Both the position numbers and the translations under genes were made by a program. The notes beneath the pieces were generated by a model that was not told where the DNA came from, did not search any database, and saw only the letters and a list, made by a program, of their open reading frames with translations. From assembly GCA_904502135.1 (NCBI GenBank), contig CAJGDE010000015.1, forward strand, positions 1 to 25,144: a DNA stretch of 25,144 nt, given 5' to 3'. Below, one piece after another: positions 8,713-16,588 of this stretch. How positions within the stretch are numbered: position 1 is the first letter of the stretch; the number at the start of each line of letters is the position of its first letter. Source of the stretch: Kiritimatiellia bacterium (GTDB lineage Bacteria; Verrucomicrobiota; Kiritimatiellia; RFP12; UBA1067).

Positions 8713-10971
8713 ATGCTTTCAAGTTTCTTTCTCCTGGCCGCGAGCTGGATCACAGCTCTCTCCGGCCAGGGAGAGCACCGTCCGGCCGTGCGGCTCGCGC
8801 GTGATTTTGTAGTTGCAAAGCCGGTTTCGTCGGCCACGCTCGAAGCGACGGCACTCGGGCTTTACAAGCCTTTTGTCAATGCGCGTGAAATTACCGATCG
8901 GCGGCTTATGCCGGGCTGGACGCAGTATGATCAGCGCGTTTTGAAGCAGTCGTATGATGTCACGAATTTTATCAGCGAGGGGACGAATACGATCGCCGCG
9001 CTCGTCGGGCGCGGCTGGTTCGCGGGGATGATTTCATCCGTAGGGCTTAATCCCGAAGAGTGCGGCTGGCGGCGCCATCCGGCATTCTGGGCAGAATTGA
9101 AAATAGAGTATAAAGACGGAACGCGTGAAGTTATCGGGACGGATAAACGCTGGCGCTCAGCTTATCTTCTCCCCGCGCTTTTGGATAACGACTTATATCT
9201 CGGCGAAGAGTATGATGCTACATTTGATGATGTAAAGTGGAAGTTGCCTCTTGCTGAGGGAGAAAGGGGAGGCGGTGTAAGTGTCATATCCTGGCCAGGA
9301 GCGATTGAGTCTGACAACAGTCAAGGCGTGCGCGTGATGGCTGTGTTGAAGCCTAAAAAAATTATCCGCAAGCCATCAGGTAAGATTGTTCTTGATTATG
9401 GCGAGAATCTGTCGGGCGTCGACCGCGTGACACTAAAGAAGGCTCATCCGGGGCTTACGATTGTTATTCGTCACGGTGAGATTCTCGATAAGAATGGCGA
9501 CATTTGGCGCGATAATCTCGTTTTCGCCCGCCAAGAGACGCGTCTTACCTGTGGCAGTGGGCCGATCGTCTACGAGCCTAGCTTTACGTTCTACGGCTAT
9601 CGCTACGCTGAGGTCAGCGGTTGGCCGGCGGATGAGACGTTTGATGAAACATCAGTTCAGGCGGTCAAGATTTCTTCTGTTGGGCGACGTACAGGTTCTT
9701 TTCGATGCTCAAATGAACTCGTCAATAAATTTTTCTCCAATGTCCTCAGAAGTCAGGAGGATAATTTCGTCGATGTGCCGACCGATTGTCCGCAGAGATG
9801 CGAGCGTTTCGCATGGACGGGGGATGCGCAGGTTTTTTGCGAGACGGCGATGATGAATTATGATGTCAGGGATTTCTTCCGCAAGTGGATAAGAGACTTG
9901 AATCTTCTCGCGGAGCATTCAGGCGGCACTTTTTCCGTCATCGCGCCGTATCATACGCAGCTAAAGCCCAAGCGCGAAAAAGGGGGTGCTGGGTCTGCCG
10001 GGTGGGCGGACGCCGGAGTCGTCTGCCCGTGGATGTATTACCGCAAGTATGGCGATCGCACCATTCTTGAGCGTTCGGTCGAGCTTATCGAAAAGTATGT
10101 TGATTTGCAGGATTCCGTGCCGACTCCGCCGACTATTGGAGATCATTTGGCGCTTGGAAAGAAAAAGACTGATTCCACTTTTGTCGCGGAGGCTCTCAGA
10201 ATCGAAATGATGCGGCTTGCCGGTCTCGTTGATAAAACTCTCGCACGGGCAGAAAAGGCGCGTCATTTTGAAGAGCGTCGCTCGGCGAGGCTTAAGGAGT
10301 TTCACGCGAAATGGTTTGATGAGAAAGGTGAGCTTAAGGTGCGTACGCAGACATCCGCCGCATTCACGATCGTTTACGCTCTTGCGCCTTCGGCGGTAGC
10401 GCGCGAGAAAGCTGGGCGGCTTTTGGTGGACGAGATTCGCGCGTGCGACACGCATTTGACGACGGGCTTTCTCGGAACGCCCGTTCTCTTAAGAGCGCTT
10501 ACCGAGATTGGCGAAACGGCGCTTGCGTACGAACTTTTGGAGCAGACTACTTGCCCAAGCTGGCTATACCCCGTGACGATGGGCGCGACTTCCATTTGGG
10601 AGCGCTGGGATGCGATAAGACCCGACGGCACGCATCACCCGAATTGGATGAACTCCTTCAACCATTACGCTTTCGGTTCTGCGGCGAGCTGGCTTTACGA
10701 TACCGTCTGCGGCATTCGCGATATGACGGAGGAAGATCCTTCAGTGGCCGGCTTTAAGCGCTTTCGTCTATCTCCGCATCCGGGCGGAACGTTGAAAGAT
10801 GCAGAGGCGAGTCTTGAAACATCGTTCGGAATGATTCGCTCGTCGTGGAAACGCTCTGACGGAAAAATCATCTATGATTTCACTGTCCCCGTCGGCACGA
10901 CGGCAGAGCTTATTCTCCCGGGCGAAAGGCCTGTGGCGCTCAGCGCTGGCACCCATCGTTTTGTGCGCTGA
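8713..10971 (+). CDS. Exported GH78 alpha-L-rhamnosidase
   Basis: This 752-residue enzyme should release terminal alpha-L-rhamnose from polysaccharides or glycosides. An AAGGTAGG precedes ATG 8713, and residues 1 to about 18 form a short signal peptide. The N-terminal beta domains carry 'LYKPFVNAREITDRRLMPGWTQYDQRVLKQSYDVT', shortened relative to many GH78 members. The (alpha/alpha)6 catalytic domain has the family motif DCPQRCERFAWTGDAQ at 358-373 (Asp358, presumed general acid Glu364, Trp368, Asp371). It also has GATSIWERWDA with Glu630, the presumed general base, and SFNHYAFGSAASWLY. The C-terminal beta domain ends the protein. Oddly, Cys363 stands where most relatives have Asp, Asn or Glu. 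It is the last gene of the + strand locus and points to a rhamnose-containing substrate. Confidence 0.92.
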   Translation: MLSSFFLLAASWITALSGQGEHRPAVRLARDFVVAKPVSSATLEATALGLYKPFVNAREITDRRLMPGWTQYDQRVLKQSYDVTNFISEGTNTIAALVGRGWFAGMISSVGLNPEECGWRRHPAFWAELKIEYKDGTREVIGTDKRWRSAYLLPALLDNDLYLGEEYDATFDDVKWKLPLAEGERGGGVSVISWPGAIESDNSQGVRVMAVLKPKKIIRKPSGKIVLDYGENLSGVDRVTLKKAHPGLTIVIRHGEILDKNGDIWRDNLVFARQETRLTCGSGPIVYEPSFTFYGYRYAEVSGWPADETFDETSVQAVKISSVGRRTGSFRCSNELVNKFFSNVLRSQEDNFVDVPTDCPQRCERFAWTGDAQVFCETAMMNYDVRDFFRKWIRDLNLLAEHSGGTFSVIAPYHTQLKPKREKGGAGSAGWADAGVVCPWMYYRKYGDRTILERSVELIEKYVDLQDSVPTPPTIGDHLALGKKKTDSTFVAEALRIEMMRLAGLVDKTLARAEKARHFEERRSARLKEFHAKWFDEKGELKVRTQTSAAFTIVYALAPSAVAREKAGRLLVDEIRACDTHLTTGFLGTPVLLRALTEIGETALAYELLEQTTCPSWLYPVTMGATSIWERWDAIRPDGTHHPNWMNSFNHYAFGSAASWLYDTVCGIRDMTEEDPSVAGFKRFRLSPHPGGTLKDAEASLETSFGMIRSSWKRSDGKIIYDFTVPVGTTAELILPGERPVALSAGTHRFVR

Positions 10972-10978
10972 TGGGTGC
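10949..10978. terminator. Stem-loop between the convergent rhamnosidase and thiC genes
   Basis: GCACCCATC (10949-10957) pairs perfectly with GATGGGTGC (10970-10978) around a 12-base loop. The stem overlaps the rhamnosidase stop codon and lies 11 bases beyond the thiC stop. No T-run follows directly on either strand (the nearest is TTTTT about 20 bases downstream), so it is not a classical intrinsic terminator. It could still stop or protect both converging transcripts. Confidence 0.4.
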
Positions 10979-10989
10979 GATGATAACCT

Positions 10990-12288
10990 TTAGAGCTTTT
11001 TGCTCATATTTTTTATTCTGCGCGATGTCCTGACGGCGCAAAATTCCTTGCCGCACATTGAGCAGTGATCTTCGCAGTGCGCTTCATCGGTATTATTGCG
11101 CGTTTTAAGCCAGCGTGTCTTCGCCGTTTCAGGATCGAGCGCGAGAGAAAATTGTTTTTCCCAGTCAAATGCGGCGCGTGCATCAGACATCTCATCGTCA
11201 CGAACCCTCGCGCCGGGAAGATCTCTTGCCACATCGCCTGCATGGGCAGCAATCTTATATGAGATCACGCCCTCGTGAACTTCGCGCGCATCCGGCAAGC
11301 CCAGATGTTCCGCGGCAGTTACATAACAAAGAAGCGAGGCGCCGTATGTTGCTGCTGCCGTGGCGCCGATCGCGCTTGTGATATGGTCATATCCTGGCGC
11401 GATATCAGTTACAACAGGCCCAAGGACATAGAAAGGTGCGCCTTTGCATATCTGCTGCTCACGCTCCATATTCATTTTAATCTGATTGAATGGTACGTGA
11501 CCTGGGCCTTCGACCATAACCTGAACCGAACGCTTGCGGCAACGCTCCACCAGTTCGCCAAGAACCTCAAGTTCGCCGAACTGCGCTGCGTCCGACGCAT
11601 CGGCAAGACACCCCGGCCTAAGCCCGTCGCCCAACGATACGGTGACGTCATGCTCAGATAAGATATCCAGCACCTCATCCCATTTTGTATAAAGCGGATT
11701 TTCACTCTTGTTCTCCATCATCCATTCGGCCATAATCGCTCCGCCTCGGCTGACGATACCCATCTTACGCTTCATGGCAAGGGGTATGTGGTTAAGAAGA
11801 AGTCCCGCGTGAAGCGTCATGAAATCGACACCCTGCTCTGCTTGTTCTTTGATCACCTGTAGAAGAAGAGACGGGTCCATCTGCGGGATATCTCCTTTAA
11901 GCCTTGATATCGTCTCATAGACCGGGACTGTTCCAAGCGGCTTGGAAGAGGCGTTCAGCATCCCCTGGCGAATAGCCTTTATGTCATCACCGACCGACAG
12001 ATCCATCACAAAATCCGCACCGGCCTTGATCGCGACATTTAGTTTGTCTAATTCATCTCCTCTTCCTGAATGTGTAACGCTTCTGCCGAGGTTAGCATTC
12101 ACTTTCGTTTTAAAAATTCGGCCGACGCCGATAGGATGGCAATTTGTATGATGAATGTTTAAGGGGATTACAGCCGTCCCCTCGGCAACGGCCGCAACGA
12201 CCGTATCAAGCGGGACATTTTCTTCGGAAGCGACGATTTTCATCGCTTCGGTCGCAACACCCTTGCGGGCATACTCCATCTGTGTCAT
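10990..12288 (-). CDS. thiC: Phosphomethylpyrimidine synthase ThiC
   Basis: ThiC is a radical-SAM enzyme that rearranges aminoimidazole ribotide into HMP-phosphate, the pyrimidine precursor of thiamine. The 432-residue product is the short form, lacking the N-terminal extension of the enterobacterial enzyme. Visible signatures are TQMEYARKGVAT at the start, 'GRSVTHSGRGDELDKL', DFMTLHAG, MVEGPGHVPFNQIKMN, GPVVTDIAPGYDHIT, and the C-terminal cluster motif CSMCGKEFC (CX2CX4C). The start at 12288 is fixed by GGAGG at 12299-12295, six bases upstream. It stands alone on the - strand behind a TPP riboswitch, so expression should fall when thiamine pyrophosphate is plentiful. No other thiamine gene lies in the window. 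Confidence 0.97.
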   Translation of the reverse strand: MTQMEYARKGVATEAMKIVASEENVPLDTVVAAVAEGTAVIPLNIHHTNCHPIGVGRIFKTKVNANLGRSVTHSGRGDELDKLNVAIKAGADFVMDLSVGDDIKAIRQGMLNASSKPLGTVPVYETISRLKGDIPQMDPSLLLQVIKEQAEQGVDFMTLHAGLLLNHIPLAMKRKMGIVSRGGAIMAEWMMENKSENPLYTKWDEVLDILSEHDVTVSLGDGLRPGCLADASDAAQFGELEVLGELVERCRKRSVQVMVEGPGHVPFNQIKMNMEREQQICKGAPFYVLGPVVTDIAPGYDHITSAIGATAAATYGASLLCYVTAAEHLGLPDAREVHEGVISYKIAAHAGDVARDLPGARVRDDEMSDARAAFDWEKQFSLALDPETAKTRWLKTRNNTDEAHCEDHCSMCGKEFCAVRTSRRIKNMSKKL

Positions 12289-12295
12289 GATTTTC

Positions 12296-12375
12296 CTCCG
12301 CAGGTATTATCCTGATCAGGTTGAACGGGTATTTTCTCAGCACCTGAACACTGTGTCCAGCAGCACCCCGATTGG
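12296..12375 (-). promoter_or_regulatory. TPP riboswitch (THI element) of thiC
   Basis: Read on the - strand, the leader shows all the conserved blocks of the TPP aptamer. CGGGG (12370-12366) pairs with TACCCG (12331-12326) as P2. A variable P3 hairpin GGACAC-GTGTTC spans 12358-12346. The core CTGAGA is at 12340-12335. The CCTGATC block and the P5 hairpin CAGGATAATACCTG (12314-12301) then run straight into GGAGG, the thiC Shine-Dalgarno (12299-12295). Because the ribosome site abuts the aptamer's 3' side, control of translation initiation is the likely mechanism. No terminator hairpin with a T-run is seen between aptamer and ATG. Confidence 0.95.
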
Positions 12376-12380
12376 CGAAC

Positions 12381-12389
12381 ATTATATCA
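12381..12389 (-). promoter_or_regulatory. Extended -10 promoter of thiC
   Basis: On the - strand this reads TGATATAAT: a perfect TATAAT (12386-12381) with the extended-10 TG one base upstream. No good -35 is visible at 17 bases. Transcription would start near 12374, right at the 5' edge of the TPP aptamer, which fits well. Confidence 0.6.
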
Positions 12390-12434
12390 TTTTTTCTCGC
12401 TTGATTTTGTTTTTGGTATAGGCGATTGATAATA

Positions 12435-12443
12435 TGGTATAAT
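12435..12443 (+). promoter_or_regulatory. Extended -10 promoter of the licD-glycosyltransferase pair
   Basis: TGGTATAAT has a perfect TATAAT at 12438-12443 and an extended TG; no convincing -35 is seen. It lies about 50 bases from the divergent thiC -10 element. A longer open frame beginning at TTG 12426 would run through this promoter, which argues for the downstream ATG 12489 as the real start of licD. Confidence 0.55.
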
Positions 12444-12488
12444 ATTGCGGATATATCTGCATATTGCAGTGATAGAAACATAGAATGC

Positions 12489-13217
12489 ATGGTCAGGTTT
12501 AAAAATATAGTCCGAGATTTTTTGAAAGCTTCCACTGCGGGACGCTTTTTATATCCCGCATTGCAGAAGTGCTGGAGATCGTACGATAGACCTCGGCTGA
12601 GGCGGCGCTTGCGAAAATTCGGTTCGCAGGCTCTTTCGCGTATGCATTCGATTATGGTATCCAACGGCATCGAGTATTATTGCGATTACGGTACGCTTAT
12701 GGGGTTTGTGCGTGAAGGCGATTTCATTAAACATGATGACGATATAGACATTTCAATCAGGCCCGGCTCTGCTAAAGCCGTTGATGTGCTGAAGGTTTTT
12801 CTTGATGCGGGCTACGGATATATTCATGCTTTTGAATATAACGGAGAGCTTATGGAGTTTACGGTGGCGGATTTAACGGGGATTCCGATTGACGTCTTTT
12901 TTCCGAAGGCCGTCTCTGCCGGGAAGATTCACGGCTATCAGTCTGTCTGGTCGCCCGATTTCAAATATCCTGACGAGGTGTCGAACACTTTGATTGAATA
13001 TGATTTTGTCGAGGCGGCGGATGTTCATTCGATAACGGTGGTGGGAACTGAAGTTCTTGTGCCCGGCAATTATGATGAAGTGCTCACGAGCGAATATGGG
13101 CCGTGGAGAGTGCCCAATTCGAAATTCGATACGGTAACAGACAGAGTTCATCGGCAAATGCCTGGATTTTCGCGCACGGTCCAGAGGCATGAAGCGCTCG
13201 GCGAGGCAAGGGCATGA
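12489..13217 (+). CDS. LicD-family protein (nucleotidyltransferase-fold phosphotransferase)
   Basis: LicD-family proteins attach phosphocholine or related phospho-groups to surface glycans. The 242-residue product from ATG 12489 has the family signature YYCDYGTLMGFVREG (around 64-78) followed by the acidic metal-binding string HDDDIDI (His82, Asp83-85, Asp87), then strands such as IPIDVFFP. The N-terminus is basic and helical (LRRRLRKF) with no signal peptide, so it should act at the cytoplasmic face. The Shine-Dalgarno is weak. The stop overlaps the ATG of the following glycosyltransferase (ATGA), implying translational coupling and a shared job in building or decorating LPS or another surface glycan. 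The added group cannot be predicted, and no choline-uptake or activation genes are nearby. Confidence 0.82.
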   Translation: MVRFKNIVRDFLKASTAGRFLYPALQKCWRSYDRPRLRRRLRKFGSQALSRMHSIMVSNGIEYYCDYGTLMGFVREGDFIKHDDDIDISIRPGSAKAVDVLKVFLDAGYGYIHAFEYNGELMEFTVADLTGIPIDVFFPKAVSAGKIHGYQSVWSPDFKYPDEVSNTLIEYDFVEAADVHSITVVGTEVLVPGNYDEVLTSEYGPWRVPNSKFDTVTDRVHRQMPGFSRTVQRHEALGEARA

Positions 13218-14065
13218 CAGATATTTCCGTTGTTATTCTGCAAAAAGACGAGGCTCTTCACATAAAGCGCTGCCTTGAAAGTCTGTCGGCTCTTGAGCCG
13301 CGCCAGATTTTTGTGGTTGATAGCTTTTCCAGCGACGGCAGCGATAAGCTCGCCGAGAAGATGGGAGCTAAGGTGGTTTATCACCAGTGGTCGGGGCTTT
13401 ACGCAGAGCAGTTAAACTGGGCGCTTTCAAATTTGCCTTTGGAGGGTGAATGGGTTATGCGTCTTGATGCAGATGAATATTTTCTGCCAGAGGCGATTGA
13501 AGAGCTTAAGACAAAGCTGAAACATCTTGCGCAGGATATTACGGGCGTTATCAGCAATCGCCGTCACTATATCTTTGGTGGCTGGGCCAAGCGCGGAACT
13601 TATCCCATTAAACTTTTGAGGGTGTTCCGCCGGGGCAAGGCCGTATGTGAAAGCCGCCACATGGATGAGCACATGATTCTTAAAGAAGGCCGTAGCGTCG
13701 AGTTTGAGCATGATTTCGTTGATCATAATCTGCGGGATTTCCAATGGTGGAAAGAAAAGCATCGCGGCTACGCCAAGAGAGAGGCGATTGATGCGATAGA
13801 AGATCTTCGTCATAATAAGGATGCGTTTTTCTTCGATGTCGAAGGGAACCGTCAGTATGTGGCCAACCGCAGAAAGAAGGCGTTGTATTATAAGATGCCG
13901 CCGTATTTCCGGGTCATCGCGTATTTCTGTTACCGGTATTTTATCAAAGGCGGTTTTTTAGACGGCATAATAGGTCTTCGCTGGCATGTCTGGCAGGGCT
14001 TGTGGTATCGCTGGATAGTCGACAGAGAGATATCTCGGTTGAGACGTGATTGTTGCGGGAAATGA
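13214..14065 (+). CDS. Family 2 glycosyltransferase, WaaE/KdtX-like
   Basis: This 283-residue GT-A enzyme transfers a sugar from a nucleotide-sugar donor. It opens with ISVVILQKDEALHIKRCLESL, continues with the nucleotide-binding FVVDSFSSDGSDKLAEKMGA, and has the metal-binding DAD at 85-87 in VMRLDADEYFLPE. The middle 'RRHYIFGGWAKRGTYPIKLLRVFRRG' and the C-terminal 'YFIKGGFLDGIIGLRWHV' are typical of the subgroup containing WaaE/KdtX, which adds glucose to inner-core LPS; the latter stretch may sit against the membrane. It is coupled by a four-base overlap to licD. The subgroup is assigned with fair confidence, but the exact acceptor is unknown. Confidence 0.87.
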   Translation: MTDISVVILQKDEALHIKRCLESLSALEPRQIFVVDSFSSDGSDKLAEKMGAKVVYHQWSGLYAEQLNWALSNLPLEGEWVMRLDADEYFLPEAIEELKTKLKHLAQDITGVISNRRHYIFGGWAKRGTYPIKLLRVFRRGKAVCESRHMDEHMILKEGRSVEFEHDFVDHNLRDFQWWKEKHRGYAKREAIDAIEDLRHNKDAFFFDVEGNRQYVANRRKKALYYKMPPYFRVIAYFCYRYFIKGGFLDGIIGLRWHVWQGLWYRWIVDREISRLRRDCCGK

Positions 14066-14072
14066 CAAAAAG

Positions 14073-14111
14073 TGATACAATAAACATTCAAATTTCAGTG
14101 GCCGGTATAAT
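14073..14111 (+). promoter_or_regulatory. Candidate promoter(s) of the sugar-kinase operon
   Basis: Two -10-like elements lie in the 80-base gap before ATG 14146. TGATACAAT (14073-14081) has an extended TG and a weak TTGCGG 17 bases upstream. The perfect TATAAT (14106-14111) is flanked on both sides by GCCGG (14101-14105 and 14112-14116). The flanking repeats may simply be chance, or a binding site covering the -10. A good AAGGAG lies before the ATG. Confidence 0.45.
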
Positions 14112-14145
14112 GCCGGTTTGAAAACTAAAATCAAGGAGAAGAAAA

Positions 14146-15546
14146 ATGGCGTGTAAATGCAAGAAATGTAACTGCGATTGTGGTTTTATCGCTCCAATGA
14201 GCGCTTTGTGGCAGATTTATGACGGTATCGGCGCTAAGGCTGATATTGTTTCAATCGCTTGGGAGCGCGAAGGCGGAAAAGTTTTTCGCTATGACTTGCC
14301 GATTCCTCAGCGCCTTGATCCGGCGGCCGCGAAATATGTAAGTTACGTTGTAGAGCGCATCGCCAAGTTTATCGTTTGGGCGGCCGGTGGCTGGAAGCTT
14401 TATCTTTCAGGTCCCGATGCTGTCGTAAAGCCTGTTGCCAAGGCTTATACTAAGAGGGGCGCGCGTCAGTTCGATTTTGATTTCTTCACTTCAATTTACG
14501 GTCGTAACGTAGAGGTGGAGATCGTTCCCGCTAAAAAGATGCCGGAAATGAACGAGTCTCCCGCACTCGTCAAGACGGTCGCCGACGGCTGCCGCATCGG
14601 CTTTGACCTTGGCGCGAGCGATTTCAAGATTTCAGCGCTCAACAAGGGTAAGGTTGTTTTCTCCGAGGAATTTCCGTGGGATCCCCGCAACAACGCCGAC
14701 CCCGAGTATCACTACGAGAAGCTCACAGCGGGGCTTAAGGCTGCAGCGGCGGCGCTTCCGCGCGTTGATGCCATCGGCGGCTCTACGGCCGGAGTTCTTG
14801 TCGGGCAGAAGCTTGGGCTTGCGAGCCTCTTTCGCGCCGTCAAAGAGAAGAATCCTTCGAAGTTTGAGACGGCTCAGAATATGTTCTTCCGCATTGAGAA
14901 GGATTGGAACGTTCCGTTCGCGGTCTACAACGACGGCGACGTGACTGCTCTTGCAGGCATGATTACGATGAACAAGAAGGGTATTCTCGGCGTTGCGATG
15001 GGTTCGTCCGAGGCTGTCGGATATGTCGATCCCAAGGGCCGTATGACGGGCCGCATTTCAGAGCTCGCGTTTGCGCCGGTGGATTTCAACCCGAACGCTC
15101 CCAAGTGCGAATGGTCTGGCGACGCCGGTGTCGGCGCTATGGCTTTCTCGCAGCAGGCCGTCAACTGGCTCGCTGAGAAATACGGCTTCAAGTTCCCCGC
15201 GAAGATGGCGCTTCCGGAGAGACTTAAAGTCGTTCAGGCCGCTATGGCCGAGGGCGACGAGAAGGCTCTTAAGGTTTACATTCAGATCGGCCGCTTCCTT
15301 GCCCACGCCATTCCGTGGTACAACGAATTCTACGATTACGAGAACATGATGATTCTCGGGCGCGTAACATCCGGTCTCGGCGGCAGCATAATTCTTGAAA
15401 CTGCCAAGACCGTCCTTAAGGATGTATATCCCGAGTGGTCCGAGAAGATCGATATCTTCATGCCTGATGAGAAGGCTCGCCGTTTAGGGCAGTCGGTCGC
15501 GGCCGCTCAGATTCCCGTTATTAAAGCAACCGGCAAGAAGAAATAA
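14146..15546 (+). CDS. ROK-like sugar kinase with Cys-rich N-terminus
   Basis: The C-terminal two thirds have the hexokinase/ROK fold: IGFDLGASDFK (phosphate-1 loop, DLGAS at 154-158), AIGGSTAGVLVG, VYNDGDVTALAG with the presumed catalytic base Asp263, GVAMGSSEAVGYVDPKG, and a C-terminal adenosine-binding region GRVTSGLGGSII. The classical ROK zinc motif (HxGH plus CxCGxxGC) is absent; instead the protein has ELAFAPVDFNPNAPKCEWSGD, a form I associate with a separate ROK subgroup. An extra segment of about 150 residues precedes the kinase, starting with Cys at 3, 5, 8, 10 and 12, which could bind metal. It should phosphorylate a cytosolic sugar; the substrate is unknown. It is followed after four bases by a second, unrelated sugar kinase. 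Confidence 0.8.
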   Translation: MACKCKKCNCDCGFIAPMSALWQIYDGIGAKADIVSIAWEREGGKVFRYDLPIPQRLDPAAAKYVSYVVERIAKFIVWAAGGWKLYLSGPDAVVKPVAKAYTKRGARQFDFDFFTSIYGRNVEVEIVPAKKMPEMNESPALVKTVADGCRIGFDLGASDFKISALNKGKVVFSEEFPWDPRNNADPEYHYEKLTAGLKAAAAALPRVDAIGGSTAGVLVGQKLGLASLFRAVKEKNPSKFETAQNMFFRIEKDWNVPFAVYNDGDVTALAGMITMNKKGILGVAMGSSEAVGYVDPKGRMTGRISELAFAPVDFNPNAPKCEWSGDAGVGAMAFSQQAVNWLAEKYGFKFPAKMALPERLKVVQAAMAEGDEKALKVYIQIGRFLAHAIPWYNEFYDYENMMILGRVTSGLGGSIILETAKTVLKDVYPEWSEKIDIFMPDEKARRLGQSVAAAQIPVIKATGKKK

Positions 15547-15550
15547 GACT

Positions 15551-16588
15551 ATGGGTAAACGCAATTTTTCGCAGGAGGAACTCGCCGCAGCCCTTGCATC
15601 AATGGGTGTGACGGATCAGACCGATGTTTCAAGATACGGCTCTGGGCATATCAATGATACGTTCAAGGTCGAAACCGCCAGAGGTGAGACGTTTATTCTC
15701 CAGCGCGTCAATACAGATATATTCCCGCCTGAAACGCTCAAAGCGAACATATTGCGCGTTACTTCCCACCTGAAATCGAAAGGCATAAAATCGCTTGAGG
15801 TTGTAGGCTACGAAAACCCATGGCGCCTTTATGCCTTTTTAAAAGGCTGCAAGTCGATTGATGTCGTAAGCAAGCCTGAAGAGGCTTATCTGGCGGCGAA
15901 GGCGTTCGCTAACTTCCAGAATGATTTGGCTGATTTACCTTCCCCCAGACTCGGCGATATCATACCTAAGTTTCACGATACGGTAGACAGGCTTCGTCAG
16001 CTTGATGAAGCCGCGGCTAAAGATGTGAAGGGTCGCAAGGCTCTCGTCGAGAAGGAGTTGGCGTTTGTCGATGCCCGCCGCAATGAAGCTTCAAAAATCG
16101 TCTCGATGCTGTCGTCAGGTGAGATTCCTGAGCGTATCACGCATAACGACACGAAGATCAACAATGTGATGTTCGCCGAAGACGGCTCTATGGTCGTCAT
16201 CGATCTTGATACGACAATGCCGGGCTCTGCGCTTTATGATTTCGGTGATATGGTCCGCACATCCACCGCAGCGGCGGCGGAAGATGAGAAAGATCTTTCA
16301 AAAGTCTACTCTAAGAAAGATTATTTCGAATCTCTCGTGAAGGGCTATTTAGAGGGCGCGAAATTTCTTACCGATGCGGAGAAAAAGCTTCTCGCGTTTT
16401 CCGGTCGACTTATTACCTTAACGATAGGTATAAGGTTTTTGACAGATTATCTCGCTGGAGACGTTTATTTCCGCACGGCTTATGAAGATCACAATCTCGT
16501 AAGATGTCATACGCAATTTAAAATGGTCGAATCGATGGAGGCTCAGGCCGCCGAATACGAGGAGATCGTAAGGAAGTATTCGTTGTGA
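15551..16588 (+). CDS. APH-fold kinase, N-acetylhexosamine 1-kinase-like
   Basis: This 345-residue protein has the aminoglycoside-phosphotransferase/choline-kinase fold: SRYGSGHINDTFKVET (nucleotide loop), FILQRVN (ATP-binding lysine region, here with Gln-Arg), the catalytic loop RITHNDTKINNVMF with Asp200, and the metal-binding VIDLDTTMPGSALYDFGD with Asp218/Asp220. These last two motifs closely match NahK, which makes GlcNAc/GalNAc 1-phosphate from ATP in the lacto-N-biose/galacto-N-biose pathway. Substrate identity is inferred, since relatives may use other sugars. Together with the upstream ROK kinase it suggests salvage of amino sugars or other hexoses. The stop overlaps the GTG of the next gene. 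Confidence 0.78.
   Translation: MGKRNFSQEELAAALASMGVTDQTDVSRYGSGHINDTFKVETARGETFILQRVNTDIFPPETLKANILRVTSHLKSKGIKSLEVVGYENPWRLYAFLKGCKSIDVVSKPEEAYLAAKAFANFQNDLADLPSPRLGDIIPKFHDTVDRLRQLDEAAAKDVKGRKALVEKELAFVDARRNEASKIVSMLSSGEIPERITHNDTKINNVMFAEDGSMVVIDLDTTMPGSALYDFGDMVRTSTAAAAEDEKDLSKVYSKKDYFESLVKGYLEGAKFLTDAEKKLLAFSGRLITLTIGIRFLTDYLAGDVYFRTAYEDHNLVRCHTQFKMVESMEAQAAEYEEIVRKYSL

Noticed and set aside
7833..8837. Long open frame on the - strand (334 codons)
   Set aside because: It is antisense to two well-supported genes, is Arg/Ile-rich with no recognisable motif, and is a by-product of their codon bias. The same holds for the frames at 5913-6905 and 4527-5219 on the - strand.
12426..12488. TTG 12426 as the licD start
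   Set aside because: The extra 21 residues would be translated from DNA that carries the TGGTATAAT promoter. ATG 12489 gives the expected protein.
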